Positions 1 through 6,698 of a DNA stretch of 13,337 nt are shown here, piece after piece. Location of the stretch: positions 1-13,337 of the forward strand of contig CAZBFR010000023.1 in the NCBI GenBank assembly GCA_964491425.1, read 5' to 3'. The notes beneath the pieces are model-generated. The model worked only from the letters and a program-made list of their open reading frames with translations, was not told where the DNA came from and did not search any database. Position 1 is the first letter of the stretch. Every line of letters begins with the position of its first letter. The position numbers and the translations under genes are program-made. This DNA is from CAYFMS01 sp964491425 (GTDB taxonomy: Bacteria > Patescibacteriota > Patescibacteriia > UBA9934).

Positions 1-1761
1 TTATTTCCATTTCTTTGTAAGCTCGATTCCAGTAAAGAAGTGCTTAAGGATTTGTTCGCCGGTCATTCCTTCGTTTGCAAAACAGATCGCTCCAGAAGCC
101 GAGAGTCCAACGCCGTGCCCCCAAAGGGTTTTGCCCTTATCGCAAGGGACTTCAACAGATTTTGCCCACGGCACCGACCCCGACCACACCTCGTTCCAGT
201 CGCGCGTGCGACCGTCGGAGCGCGAGAAGTACGGTGTAACCGCAAGATCCCCTTCGTAAGTAACGACAAGTCCACGCGTCGCCTCTACCGCCTCGGTAAT
301 CTTTGGCGCCCGCTTTTCCTGACCGTAGCCATTGTAAACTTGGTCCCACGAGTATGAGGAAATATGGAAAAATTCTTTTTTGTACTTCGTTGCGTGCGTG
401 TAGTGGTAGTAGGCGTACGTTCGAGCCGAGGTGATTAGGGCCTTTTGATACTCGATCGGTGAAGCGTTACTTGTTTCCGCAAGTCCACGAAGGTACCACT
501 CAAGCGGAAGCTCGTTAATAAGCCAAGTTCGGTCTTTATGGTCATTGTGCCGAAGTTCGAGGATATTTCGGTACTCGTTATCCGCGAATTTCGCGTTACG
601 CGTTAGACGGCGATCGAAGTTCTTTACAAGCATCACCGCATTCGCCGTCGACGGAACAAACCGGATTCCCCCAGAAACCGAGCTCGTCGCCCCGTCCACC
701 TCGTAATAATATGTTCCATTTGTATACCAAGCCCTTACGGTCTGCCCTACCGCCCGCTCGGCAAGAACCGCTCCCGAAAGATCCGTAACCGTAAACGCAC
801 TTTCGTTTGACGTAATCACCACCTCGTTATCCGTTTCCTCGTCCACAATAAGAAAAGCGATCCGCATCATCGGCTCTTCAACGTAGTTTGCGGTATCCGA
901 GGATTCAACCGATGGATCAACCGGTGTATTTGCCACTTCTCCCGCCCCACCGGTAACCTCGACCGGAATCTCAACAACCGTTCCCTCAACCGCCGACCCG
1001 TCTACTTCGAGCGTATACGCAACCTTGTGCGTTCCATTTGTTTCCGGGGCTTTTAGACGAAACGAAAGCGTCGCCACCTCCCCCGGCTTTACGGGCGTTT
1101 CAACTTTCGCAACCGTCCCAAGACTTGTCGAATTCCAAGTTGTCGTTCCAGTATTTTTCACTGCTACTGTAAAGAAAACCGACTTCCCCGCCGTAAGCTT
1201 TACGCGATCCGCCGTCATCGCCGTAATTTCCGCTTTCGGTTTTACCACCGCCACCGGAGCGGGCGTCGTCTCAACCGTCTTTTCCTTTACCGTAATTGTA
1301 TACTTAACCTCCCCCGTTTCAAACCAAGCTCGAGACTCGCTCGCAAGTTTAAATACTTCGGTATAGGTTCCCGGCGTCGTTGGCGCACGAAGCTCGAAAC
1401 TCATCGTCGCCTTCTCTCCTTTTTTTACGCTCGCCTCGCGAATTCGCTTTACTTGCGTCCCCGAAAGCCATGTCCCCGGATCAAAAACACTTTTTCGGTA
1501 CTTCGGAGCGTGGGTGTAGAGCGAAATATATCCGGGACCATCGTTTTTCCAAGTAAAATCCGAGCGATTCAAAAACTCAACCTGTACCATCTTTTTTTCG
1601 CCAGGCGCCATCGTTAACGATCCCCCTCCCGAGACAACAAGCGTCTCGTAGGTCGCTGCCCAAACCCCCTCGGCGGGCGCAAAAAAACCGGCAATTACCG
1701 CTAATACGATAAACCCGGTCGTAAATTTTCTTAAAAGTTGGCGTAATTTTTGTGTAAGCAT
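1..1761 (-). CDS. Secreted SpoIID/LytB-domain protein with two N-terminal Ig-like domains
   Basis: A 586-residue exported envelope protein. Residues 1-35 form a signal peptide: a basic start, a hydrophobic core at about 16-28 and a likely cut after VWA. Two beta-sandwich-like modules follow (about 38-158 and 174-270). Each has a conserved Trp (W71, W209) in an N-x-T-W-like setting and a late Ala-Pro turn, resembling NBR1/CARDB-type Ig-like domains. The C-terminal half (about 298-586) matches the SpoIID/LytB domain: ELPLEWYLRG at 417-426, the TSARTYAYY stretch, and GHGVGLSASG at 548-557 followed by a QILKHFF-like end. In SpoIID this domain cuts denuded peptidoglycan glycan strands; here a role in wall remodelling is inferred. 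The usual Gln after GHGVG(L/M)S is replaced by Ala. The ATG at 1761 has an AGGGG Shine-Dalgarno sequence and its own promoter. Family assignment is confident, substrate is not known. Confidence 0.9.
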   Translation of the reverse strand: MLTQKLRQLLRKFTTGFIVLAVIAGFFAPAEGVWAATYETLVVSGGGSLTMAPGEKKMVQVEFLNRSDFTWKNDGPGYISLYTHAPKYRKSVFDPGTWLSGTQVKRIREASVKKGEKATMSFELRAPTTPGTYTEVFKLASESRAWFETGEVKYTITVKEKTVETTPAPVAVVKPKAEITAMTADRVKLTAGKSVFFTVAVKNTGTTTWNSTSLGTVAKVETPVKPGEVATLSFRLKAPETNGTHKVAYTLEVDGSAVEGTVVEIPVEVTGGAGEVANTPVDPSVESSDTANYVEEPMMRIAFLIVDEETDNEVVITSNESAFTVTDLSGAVLAERAVGQTVRAWYTNGTYYYEVDGATSSVSGGIRFVPSTANAVMLVKNFDRRLTRNAKFADNEYRNILELRHNDHKDRTWLINELPLEWYLRGLAETSNASPIEYQKALITSARTYAYYHYTHATKYKKEFFHISSYSWDQVYNGYGQEKRAPKITEAVEATRGLVVTYEGDLAVTPYFSRSDGRTRDWNEVWSGSVPWAKSVEVPCDKGKTLWGHGVGLSASGAICFANEGMTGEQILKHFFTGIELTKKWK

Positions 1762-1783
1762 GTCTTCCCCTCTTAGTCGCCCT

Positions 1784-1812
1784 AGTATACCATAATTTCA
1801 TGTCTCTCGCAA
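1784..1812 (-). promoter_or_regulatory. Promoter of the SpoIID-like gene
   Basis: Read on the minus strand, a -35 TTGCGA (1807-1812) is followed after exactly 17 bp by an extended -10, TGG plus TATACT (-10 at 1784-1789). Transcription should start near 1777, giving a leader of about 16 nt that contains the AGGGG ribosome site. The -35 lies inside the first codons of the divergent flippase gene. Confidence 0.7.
1786..1791 (+). promoter_or_regulatory. Candidate -10 of the flippase operon (leaderless)
   Basis: The GTATAC palindrome that forms the minus-strand -10 also reads TATACC on the plus strand. It ends 9 nt before the flippase ATG at 1800, so a transcript would start at about 1797-1799. 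No Shine-Dalgarno sequence precedes the ATG and no clear -35 is visible. CATAAT at 1791-1796 is an alternative but is too close to the ATG. Confidence 0.35.
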
Positions 1813-3188
1813 AAAACGTTCTTGTCCATTTAACGGGCAAAATTCTCTCGACGATTCTCGCCGTTGTAACGATGGGCGTTCTTACCCGCCTCCTCTCGCC
1901 GGCAGGATTTGGCGACTTCACCCTCGTCCTTACGTTTATCTCGATTTTCGCCGTTCTTGTTGACTTTGGACTAACCCTCACTGCAACGCAAATGATCTCG
2001 GCCCCTGGCGCAAATGAAGAAAAAATCCTCGGAAACCTCCTCACCCTTCGAATTGTTTCGGGAGCTCTCTTTCTTTCACTCGCCCCACTCGTCGGTCTTC
2101 TTTTTCCCTACACCTCCGTCGTTCAAATCGGAATCGGGATTGCCGCGATTTCCTTCCTTCTTAATACAACGTCGAATGTTCTTGTCGGAACGTTCCAAAA
2201 GCGCCTTATTATCTGGCAACCGACGCTCGCGGAGCTCGTTAACCGTCTCGCCGTCCTCGGACTTCTCTTTCTCCCCTTCGCAAACCTCTCCCTTACCTCC
2301 GTCCTCTCGATTTTCGTTCTCGGAAACGTTGTACAACTTCTAATTACCTTCCTTTTCGCCCGACGATTCGTTCGTCTTCGCGCGGGCTACGATACAGCGA
2401 CGATGAAGGAGATTATCGCACAAAGTTGGCCGATCGGAATCTCGATTTTCTTTAATCTCCTCTATTTGCGAGGGGACGTACTCTTTTTATCATTTTACCG
2501 CGATAATGTAGAAATCGGTCTTTACGGCGCCGCCTACAAAGTAATCGACGTAGCAACAACAATCCCCGCAACGTTTATGGGACTTGTTCTTCCGATCCTT
2601 GTCGTCTCCTTCGCGACGAAAAATCTCGCAACCTTTAAAGAACGGATGGATCAAAGCTTCCGGTTCTTTACGATTCTCGCCGTTGGTATTGCTTTTGGAG
2701 GCGTTGCGATCGGTATTCCGCTCCTTGAGTTTATCGCGGGAGAAGAATTTACGGAGTCCGGAGCGGTCCTCGCGATCCTTGCCCCTGTTGCTGGAATTAT
2801 CTTTTATGGAAATCTTTTCGGTCATGCAATCGTCGCGATCAACAAGCAAAAAATAATGGTCCTTGGCTACGCTTTTACGGCCCTCGTGACCGTTATCGGC
2901 TACCTTATCGTAATCCCACTCCACGGAATGTGGGGGGCGGCTTGGATGACACTTGTCTCCGAAATCCTTATTACCGCAATCACCTTTACCGTCGTCTACA
3001 AAGAAACCGGCTACCTTCCAAAACCTTGGATCCTAATCCAATCAACGCTCGCGGGACTCGCAATGGTTGCCGTGCTTCTAAATTTTGACGCTCATGTCAT
3101 GATCTTATTCGTGCTCGGAAGCTTCGTTTACCTTGGATCCCTCGTGATTCTCGGGGCAATTCGAAAAAATGATCTACGCTTTCTATGA
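1800..3188 (+). CDS. Polysaccharide (Wzx-like) flippase
   Basis: A 462-residue polytopic membrane protein, hydrophobic almost throughout with roughly 12-14 membrane segments, the normal size for the polysaccharide_synt/MOP superfamily. The N-terminus has the family pattern: a helix leading to TRLLSPAGFGDF (about 29-40) and then the VDFGLTLTATQ stretch. A YGAAYKVID-like segment sits mid-protein. Wzx-type proteins move lipid-linked sugar units across the cytoplasmic membrane. The gene overlaps the following ligase-like gene by 4 nt (ATGA), so the two are probably translated together in a surface-glycan assembly step. The start has no ribosome site and lies just 38 bp from the divergent SpoIID-like ATG. 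The transported glycan cannot be told from sequence. Confidence 0.88.
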   Translation: MSLAKNVLVHLTGKILSTILAVVTMGVLTRLLSPAGFGDFTLVLTFISIFAVLVDFGLTLTATQMISAPGANEEKILGNLLTLRIVSGALFLSLAPLVGLLFPYTSVVQIGIGIAAISFLLNTTSNVLVGTFQKRLIIWQPTLAELVNRLAVLGLLFLPFANLSLTSVLSIFVLGNVVQLLITFLFARRFVRLRAGYDTATMKEIIAQSWPIGISIFFNLLYLRGDVLFLSFYRDNVEIGLYGAAYKVIDVATTIPATFMGLVLPILVVSFATKNLATFKERMDQSFRFFTILAVGIAFGGVAIGIPLLEFIAGEEFTESGAVLAILAPVAGIIFYGNLFGHAIVAINKQKIMVLGYAFTALVTVIGYLIVIPLHGMWGAAWMTLVSEILITAITFTVVYKETGYLPKPWILIQSTLAGLAMVAVLLNFDAHVMILFVLGSFVYLGSLVILGAIRKNDLRFL

Positions 3189-4405
3189 TTTATACGCTCC
3201 TTCTTCTCGTCTCGAGCGCTCTTTTTCTCTACCTCTGCGTTAAACGCTTCCCGCTCGCCGTTCACCTCTTTCTCGCCCTTCTTCCAACCTATCTTTTGCG
3301 TTTTAAGATCGGCCCCGTCCCAACAACACTCCTTGAAGTATTCTTTTTCATTCTTCTTTGTACCTTTCTACTTTCGAAAACCCCGCTCCCAAACCTTAAA
3401 CCCCTTAAAGCGTGGGGCGTCCCTCTTTTACTTCTTGGTATCGCCTTAATTCTCTCCGTCCTAACCGCCCCTTCAACGCTCGAGGCGCTAAATATCGCAA
3501 AGTCCTATTTTATTGAACCAGCGCTTTTTGCCCTAATCCTACTTTCAACGGTTAAAACGCGAGCGGAGTGGCGAAGCCTTATTCGAACACTCCTTATTGT
3601 CGCGTCGTTTCTTGGAGCGGTCGCTCTCTTCCAGGCCCTTTTCCGTATTGGGATTCCCGCCCCTTGGGATATCGAGGGACGCGCGGTAAGTCTTTTTCCC
3701 TACCCGAACGCGTACGGACTCTTTGTTGTCCCGATAATCGCCTCCGGTCTCGCGCTCTTTTTCACTCGTCGTGAAAAATCCTGGCTTTTCCTGTGTGCGC
3801 TCCCGATTCTCGGACTCTTCGCAACGAAAACCGAAGCCGGAATCCTCGCGCTCGCCCTCCTTGTCATTCTTCTTCTCCCAAAGCGTCTTCCAAAGCTCCT
3901 TCTTTCTCTTGCCCTTCTCTCAACGCTTCTTCTCCCGGCCGTACGCGAAAAAGTCTTGCTCGAAGATACGTCCGGCCTCGTTCGACGATCGCAGTGGTCG
4001 GAAACGGCGGAACTCCTTAAAGACGCTCCGATCTTTGGAGCTGGGTTAAACGGCTACCCGACAACCCTCACCCCCTACCACGACCCTCGTCTCTACGAAA
4101 TCTTCCAATACCCGCACAATATCATCCTCAATATTTGGGTCGAAGTTGGCCTCCTTGGACTCCTTGCTACGATCGCCCTCTTTATCGTCGCCTTAAAACC
4201 CCTGTTAAACGAAAACGACCCTCTTCGAGCGGTCGTTCTCTCCGTCTTTTTCGTTACCGCGGTTCACGGACTCGTTGACGCTCCCTTTTTTAAAAACGAT
4301 CTCGCCTTTCTTACCGCCTTTTTCATCGCGCTTATAGGATATTTAACCGCAAGATCTCAAACGTCAAAAACGTTGCGAAAAGAACCCAAAGAAGATACGG
4401 AATAA
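3185..4405 (+). CDS. O-antigen ligase/polymerase-like membrane protein (Wzy_C family)
   Basis: A 406-residue protein with about ten to twelve hydrophobic segments. The diagnostic Wzy_C region is at 264-330: RRSQW (267-271), a DAPIFGAGLNGY turn (280-291), a large outward loop, then YPHN with H311-N312 and EVGLLGL (320-326). A second HGLVD motif lies at 361-365, before the last membrane helix. Members of this family (WaaL ligases, Wzy polymerases, PglL/PilO oligosaccharyltransferases) use lipid-linked glycans at the outer face of the membrane; sequence alone does not separate ligase from polymerase. The start overlaps the flippase stop by 4 nt. The last 25 residues form a hydrophilic tail whose codons overlap the 3' end of the convergent tspO gene. 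Confidence 0.85.
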   Translation: MIYTLLLLVSSALFLYLCVKRFPLAVHLFLALLPTYLLRFKIGPVPTTLLEVFFFILLCTFLLSKTPLPNLKPLKAWGVPLLLLGIALILSVLTAPSTLEALNIAKSYFIEPALFALILLSTVKTRAEWRSLIRTLLIVASFLGAVALFQALFRIGIPAPWDIEGRAVSLFPYPNAYGLFVVPIIASGLALFFTRREKSWLFLCALPILGLFATKTEAGILALALLVILLLPKRLPKLLLSLALLSTLLLPAVREKVLLEDTSGLVRRSQWSETAELLKDAPIFGAGLNGYPTTLTPYHDPRLYEIFQYPHNIILNIWVEVGLLGLLATIALFIVALKPLLNENDPLRAVVLSVFFVTAVHGLVDAPFFKNDLAFLTAFFIALIGYLTARSQTSKTLRKEPKEDTE

Positions 4406-4814
4406 GAAGGTAGGCGGAGAAACGGGCACGGTGCCAAAGTACCGATTGAACGTAGACGATCGAAAGTGCGAGCGTAATCATCTCGATAAACGCGAGCGGA
4501 ATCGAATGGAGCGTAAAGAACAAGAATGACCAAAAGATATTAAGCACCCCGTTTACTCCATACGCAAATAGTACCCGGTGGAGCTTCGAGGCCTCGACGT
4601 GACGATACGCGTAAATAGCCGACCAAGCGGTAAGAAGAAAAATAATCGTCCAAGCAAGTCCAATAACGGAGCCCGGCGGAGTAAACGACGGAAGCGTAAG
4701 ACTCTGATACCAATCGTCGAGTGCCGGCATCGTAAGCCGACTTCCAAATACGGAAACAAAGGCCGTTGCAACAATGATACAAAATGTTGCGAAAAATGAA
4801 TTCCTCCTAATCAT
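4332..4814 (-). CDS. tspO: TspO/MBR family protein
   Basis: A 160-residue, five-helix membrane protein of normal TspO length. Typical motifs are WYQSLTLPSFTPP (35-47), a Trp at 55 in the second helix, a GVNGVLNIFWSFLFF-type third helix and the C-terminal IPYLLWVLFATFL helix ending in RLN. TspO proteins bind porphyrins and related tetrapyrroles and have stress-linked roles; the ligand here is unknown. I place the start at 4814, not at an in-frame ATG at 4847, because the extended -10 (4822-4830) lies between them and because the shorter form matches the family N-terminus. A transcript from that promoter would begin at or next to the ATG. AGGAGG appears as codons 3-4. The 3' end overlaps the convergent ligase-like gene by 74 bp. 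Confidence 0.9.
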   Translation of the reverse strand: MIRRNSFFATFCIIVATAFVSVFGSRLTMPALDDWYQSLTLPSFTPPGSVIGLAWTIIFLLTAWSAIYAYRHVEASKLHRVLFAYGVNGVLNIFWSFLFFTLHSIPLAFIEMITLALSIVYVQSVLWHRARFSAYLLIPYLLWVLFATFLTFEILRLNIL

Positions 4815-4821
4815 ATCCCGT

Positions 4822-4830
4822 AGTATACCA
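4822..4830 (-). promoter_or_regulatory. Extended -10 of tspO
   Basis: On the minus strand TGG plus TATACT (-10 hexamer 4822-4827) is followed by ACGGG. The hexamer ends 8 nt before the chosen ATG (4814), predicting a leaderless mRNA. No good -35 is present; the region upstream is the end of the NUDIX gene. Confidence 0.6.
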
Positions 4831-4833
4831 AAT

Positions 4834-5274
4834 TTAGAGATAGCCAACGAAACGAAGAAATGCCTCCGTTGGTGGAGAAACCTTTATCGTCTTAAGTTCA
4901 TCTTTTGAAAACCAGGTTAGGTCGCGTAAATCGTCGGTTGCGGAAAGAGCGATTTCATCAGCATTTTGCGGAAGGCGGATATGAAAGTCGTAAAACCGCA
5001 TCTTCGCAAGAACGCGCTCGCCCGTATCTCGAAGAACCTTTTCACTCTCTCCAGTCTTTGTATCGTCAACCATCGTGACTTCCGCACTTGAAATATCAAT
5101 CCCCGTTTCCTCAAGAATCTCGCGATGGATCGCCCCTTCTTTCGTCTCCCCATCATCAATTCCTCCACCAGGGATCAAAAAACATCCCTCGTAAACCCCT
5201 CCCTTTCCAAGAAGGATCATCCCGTCCTTCGACTCGATCAATCCGCCAACAATATCTCGCTTAATCTCACGCAT
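4834..5274 (-). CDS. NUDIX hydrolase
   Basis: A 146-residue cytosolic single-domain protein. The Nudix box fits G-x5-E-x7-REUxEExGU exactly: G37, E43 and REILEETGI at 51-59, with the metal-binding glutamates E52, E55 and E56 present. PGGGID just before it is also typical. Nudix enzymes cleave nucleoside diphosphates linked to another group; MutT-type clean-up of damaged nucleotides, nucleotide sugars or ADP-ribose are all possible. The presence of a DNA glycosylase gene 2 kb away fits a repair role, but this is weak. The ATG at 5274 has no Shine-Dalgarno sequence. The stop lies 20 bp before the tspO ATG, with the tspO promoter in and next to the gene end. Confidence 0.93.
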   Translation of the reverse strand: MREIKRDIVGGLIESKDGMILLGKGGVYEGCFLIPGGGIDDGETKEGAIHREILEETGIDISSAEVTMVDDTKTGESEKVLRDTGERVLAKMRFYDFHIRLPQNADEIALSATDDLRDLTWFSKDELKTIKVSPPTEAFLRFVGYL

Positions 5275-5282
5275 ATAGACTT

Positions 5283-5300
5283 TTTATACGTTTAAGTATA
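5283..5300 (-). promoter_or_regulatory. Candidate -10 elements of the NUDIX gene
   Basis: Two minus-strand hexamers are available: TATACT at 5295-5300, which would give a leader of about 14 nt without a ribosome site, and TATAAA at 5283-5288, ending 9 nt before the ATG at 5274 and so giving a leaderless message. The second fits the pattern seen at other genes in the window. The GTATAC core could also serve the plus-strand gene at 5347. Confidence 0.4.
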
Positions 5301-5346
5301 CAAAATAAGCGGTTTTTGACCACAACCGACTCGCAAGAGGTGCCCT

Positions 5347-5982
5347 ATGCTCCCGTCCTCTGCAACTCGTCAGCACATCCCAACGCTCGTTCCGATGATC
5401 GCCGTTCCTGGAGGCCCTGCCTCCGGAGCGAGTCTCATCCTTCGCAAGGTACGCCAACGGCTCGGAAACATGGTCCTCATTGTCCCCGAGGCAGCAACCC
5501 AGATCTGGAGCGCCGGCCTCTCGATCGGGCACGACGGACTCGACGTTTGCCAGGACGAAATCTGGTGGCAGTGTGTCCACAACGAATACGAATATGCTTC
5601 GATGGCTGTTCGTCGAGGCCGCAAGGCTCTCGTTCTTGACCGCACTGTGCTCGACGGCGGGATCTACGTCCCCGAGGGTCCGGAAGCCTTCTACGCGAAG
5701 TACGGCAAAACAGGTGCGGAGCTCGCGAGGCAGTACGCAAGCGTCGTGTACCTCGAGTCGATCGCCTCCCGCTACCCGCAGCTCTACCGCCGAGCCGACG
5801 GAAATGAGGAGCGCCTCGAAGAGGCGGCTGTGGACGCAGCACGCGTCGATCGTCTCAACTACGAGAACTACCTGCGCCTCTTCCCGAACCTGATCCTGAT
5901 CGAAGCGACCCTGAACTTCGACGAGAAGGTCGAGAAGGCCGCAAGCATCATCACCCGCGAGGTCCTCCGCCTCGCGGCGTAG
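5347..5982 (+). CDS. AAA_28-like P-loop protein with altered Walker A
   Basis: A 211-residue soluble protein. The layout matches the AAA_28/NadR-type small P-loop group: a glycine-rich loop GGPASGAS (22-29), VPEAAT (46-51), VLDRTVLDGGIY (96-107), then GPEAFYAKYG (111-120), ELARQYASVVYLES (125-138) and a C-terminal NFDEKVEKA. Relatives bind ATP and some phosphorylate small molecules. Here the loop has Ala28 where the GK[ST] lysine should be, so normal ATP hydrolysis is doubtful. The start at 5347 is set by GAGGTG 5 nt upstream; ATG 5395 has no such signal. A weak TAGACT-17-TACAAA promoter (5276-5304) is possible. The gene is GC-rich (about 60% in a sampled segment, near 50% in neighbours) and uses AAG for five of six lysines, unlike its neighbours. 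Confidence 0.75.
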   Translation: MLPSSATRQHIPTLVPMIAVPGGPASGASLILRKVRQRLGNMVLIVPEAATQIWSAGLSIGHDGLDVCQDEIWWQCVHNEYEYASMAVRRGRKALVLDRTVLDGGIYVPEGPEAFYAKYGKTGAELARQYASVVYLESIASRYPQLYRRADGNEERLEEAAVDAARVDRLNYENYLRLFPNLILIEATLNFDEKVEKAASIITREVLRLAA

Positions 5983-6008
5983 CCCCACGACCCCCTCAAC
6001 CCCTCCTC

Positions 6009-6033
6009 CCACCGATACCTCGCGTATCGGTGG
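6009..6033 (+). terminator. Hairpin downstream of the AAA_28-like gene
   Basis: A perfect 10-bp stem (CCACCGATAC, 6009-6018, with GTATCGGTGG, 6024-6033) closes a 5-nt loop, 26 bp after the stop codon. The following CTTCGTATCTTG is only moderately T-rich, so it may be a terminator or an mRNA-end stabiliser. Confidence 0.6.
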
Positions 6034-6042
6034 CTTCGTATC

Positions 6043-6071
6043 TTGCCAATTACCCTTCCGCGTGCTATTTT
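6043..6071 (+). promoter_or_regulatory. Promoter of tRNA-Ser
   Basis: A -35 TTGCCA (6043-6048) and a -10 TATTTT (6066-6071) are separated by exactly 17 bp, and the -10 is preceded by TGC (extended type). Transcription would start near 6078, three bases before the mature tRNA 5' end. Confidence 0.75.
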
Positions 6072-6080
6072 GCCCCGCGT

Positions 6081-6170
6081 GGAGAGGTGCCAGAGTGGTC
6101 GAATGGACCGGTTTCGAAAACCGGCGTACCTTTACCGGTACCGCGAGTTCGAATCTCGCCCTCTCCGCCA
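6081..6170 (+). tRNA. tRNA-Ser(CGA)
   Basis: A complete type II tRNA of 90 nt. The acceptor stem pairs GGAGAGG (6081-6087) with CCTCTCC (6160-6166), followed by discriminator G6167 and an encoded CCA (6168-6170). The anticodon stem pairs CCGGT (6108-6112) with ACCGG (6120-6124) around loop TTCGAAA, giving anticodon CGA (6115-6117), which reads UCG serine codons. A long variable arm (about 6125-6142), as required for serine tRNAs, precedes the T arm GCGAG-TTCGAAT-CTCGC (6143-6159). Confidence 0.97.
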
Positions 6171-6175
6171 CAAGC

Positions 6176-6205
6176 CAATCCCCTTAACGGGGGTTGTTTT
6201 GTTTT
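6176..6205 (+). terminator. Intrinsic terminator of tRNA-Ser
   Basis: An 8-bp stem (6176-6183 with 6189-6196, one T-G pair) with loop TTAAC is followed at once by TTTTGTTTT. It begins 6 nt after the tRNA CCA end. Confidence 0.85.
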
Positions 6206-6231
6206 CCTAATCTTTTCTTAATATACAGCAA

Positions 6232-6255
6232 GGCCTGCCGAAGTGACGGCAGGCC
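6232..6255 (-). terminator. Hairpin at the 3' end of the winged-helix-like gene
   Basis: A perfect 9-bp GC-rich stem (GGCCTGCCG, 6232-6240, with CGGCAGGCC, 6247-6255) and loop AAGTGA lies 18 bp past the stop codon of the minus-strand gene at 6274. On the minus strand the bases after it (TTGCTGTATATT) are only weakly T-rich. The rest of 6206-6273 shows nothing recognisable. Confidence 0.55.
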
Positions 6256-6273
6256 AGAACGAGGAGACCCTCG

Positions 6274-6591
6274 TTAGTTTCCACGGAAACCCTCGGAGAG
6301 TCTGTAGTAGTACCCGACTCCACGAATCCCTACTCGCCACTCCGACACGAGGATCTGGCGTTCACACAGATCCGAGAGGATCTCGTAGAACGCTTCGTCG
6401 ACCGGGCCGTAATGGACGAGCTCTGCGAGGTCCTCGGCGCACAGCCACTCTGAAGGATGCGTGCACATTCGGTCAACGATACTCGAATCGATGCAAGCGA
6501 TCCAGACAATCTTGTGGTTGTGTGACCTTCCGGCGACTACTAGCACGAGATGCCGCCATACCTTGTGCCGAAGGCTAAGGATGTGAAACAT
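6274..6591 (-). CDS. Small protein with a winged-helix-like C-terminal region
   Basis: A 105-residue soluble protein that I do not recognise by family. Residues 1-34 are predicted strand-rich. Residues 35-99 read like a winged helix: a first helix (IVDRM), an AEDLAELV helix (52-59), a recognition-like helix EAFYEILSDLCERQ (66-79), and a strand pair with a turn of glycines ending GYYYRLSEG (93-101). A DNA-binding or regulatory role is inferred from this pattern only. The start at 6591 is chosen over an in-frame ATG at 6612 because GGAGGTG sits 3 nt upstream of it and because the -10 at 6611-6616 excludes the longer form. The AGGTGCCC just before the ATG also precedes the AAA_28-like gene at 5347. 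Codon choice is GC-rich like that gene. Confidence 0.65.
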   Translation of the reverse strand: MFHILSLRHKVWRHLVLVVAGRSHNHKIVWIACIDSSIVDRMCTHPSEWLCAEDLAELVHYGPVDEAFYEILSDLCERQILVSEWRVGIRGVGYYYRLSEGFRGN

Positions 6592-6610
6592 GGGCACCTC
6601 CGAATAGAGC

Positions 6611-6639
6611 ATAGTACTCTTTTTTTCCTAAAAGGTCAA
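6611..6639 (-). promoter_or_regulatory. Promoter of the winged-helix-like gene
   Basis: On the minus strand a -35 TTGACC (6634-6639) and a -10 TACTAT (6611-6616) are separated by exactly 17 bp with an A-rich spacer. The start site would be near 6604, leaving a short leader with the GGAGGTG ribosome site. Confidence 0.7.
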
Positions 6640-6651
6640 TAAATGCAGGAA

Positions 6652-6677
6652 GACCGAGGCGACGAATCGCCCCGGTC
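6652..6677 (-). terminator. Hairpin at the 3' end of the 6699-7088 gene
   Basis: An 11-bp stem with one A/C mismatch (6652-6662 with 6667-6677) and a CGAA tetraloop lies 21 bp past the stop codon at 6699. On the minus strand it is followed by TTCCTGCATTTATT. It separates this gene from the next promoter downstream, so the two minus-strand genes look like separate transcripts. Confidence 0.55.
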
Positions 6678-6698
6678 AGTTGCGTGTACGCGGACACG

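Noticed and set aside
4815..4847. Longer tspO start at 4847
   Set aside because: The extended -10 lies between 4847 and 4814, and the added residues do not fit the family N-terminus.
6081..6170. tRNA-Ser as an integration site
   Set aside because: I looked for a second copy of the tRNA 3' end in the window and for an integrase gene and found neither; only short shared strings such as AGAGGTGCC turn up, which are ribosome-site matches.
5284..6171. A 295-codon minus-strand open frame across the AAA_28-like gene and the tRNA
   Set aside because: Its N-terminus (MAERARFELAVP...) is the reverse of the tRNA-Ser gene, a common artefact, and the rest is antisense to a well-supported protein gene.
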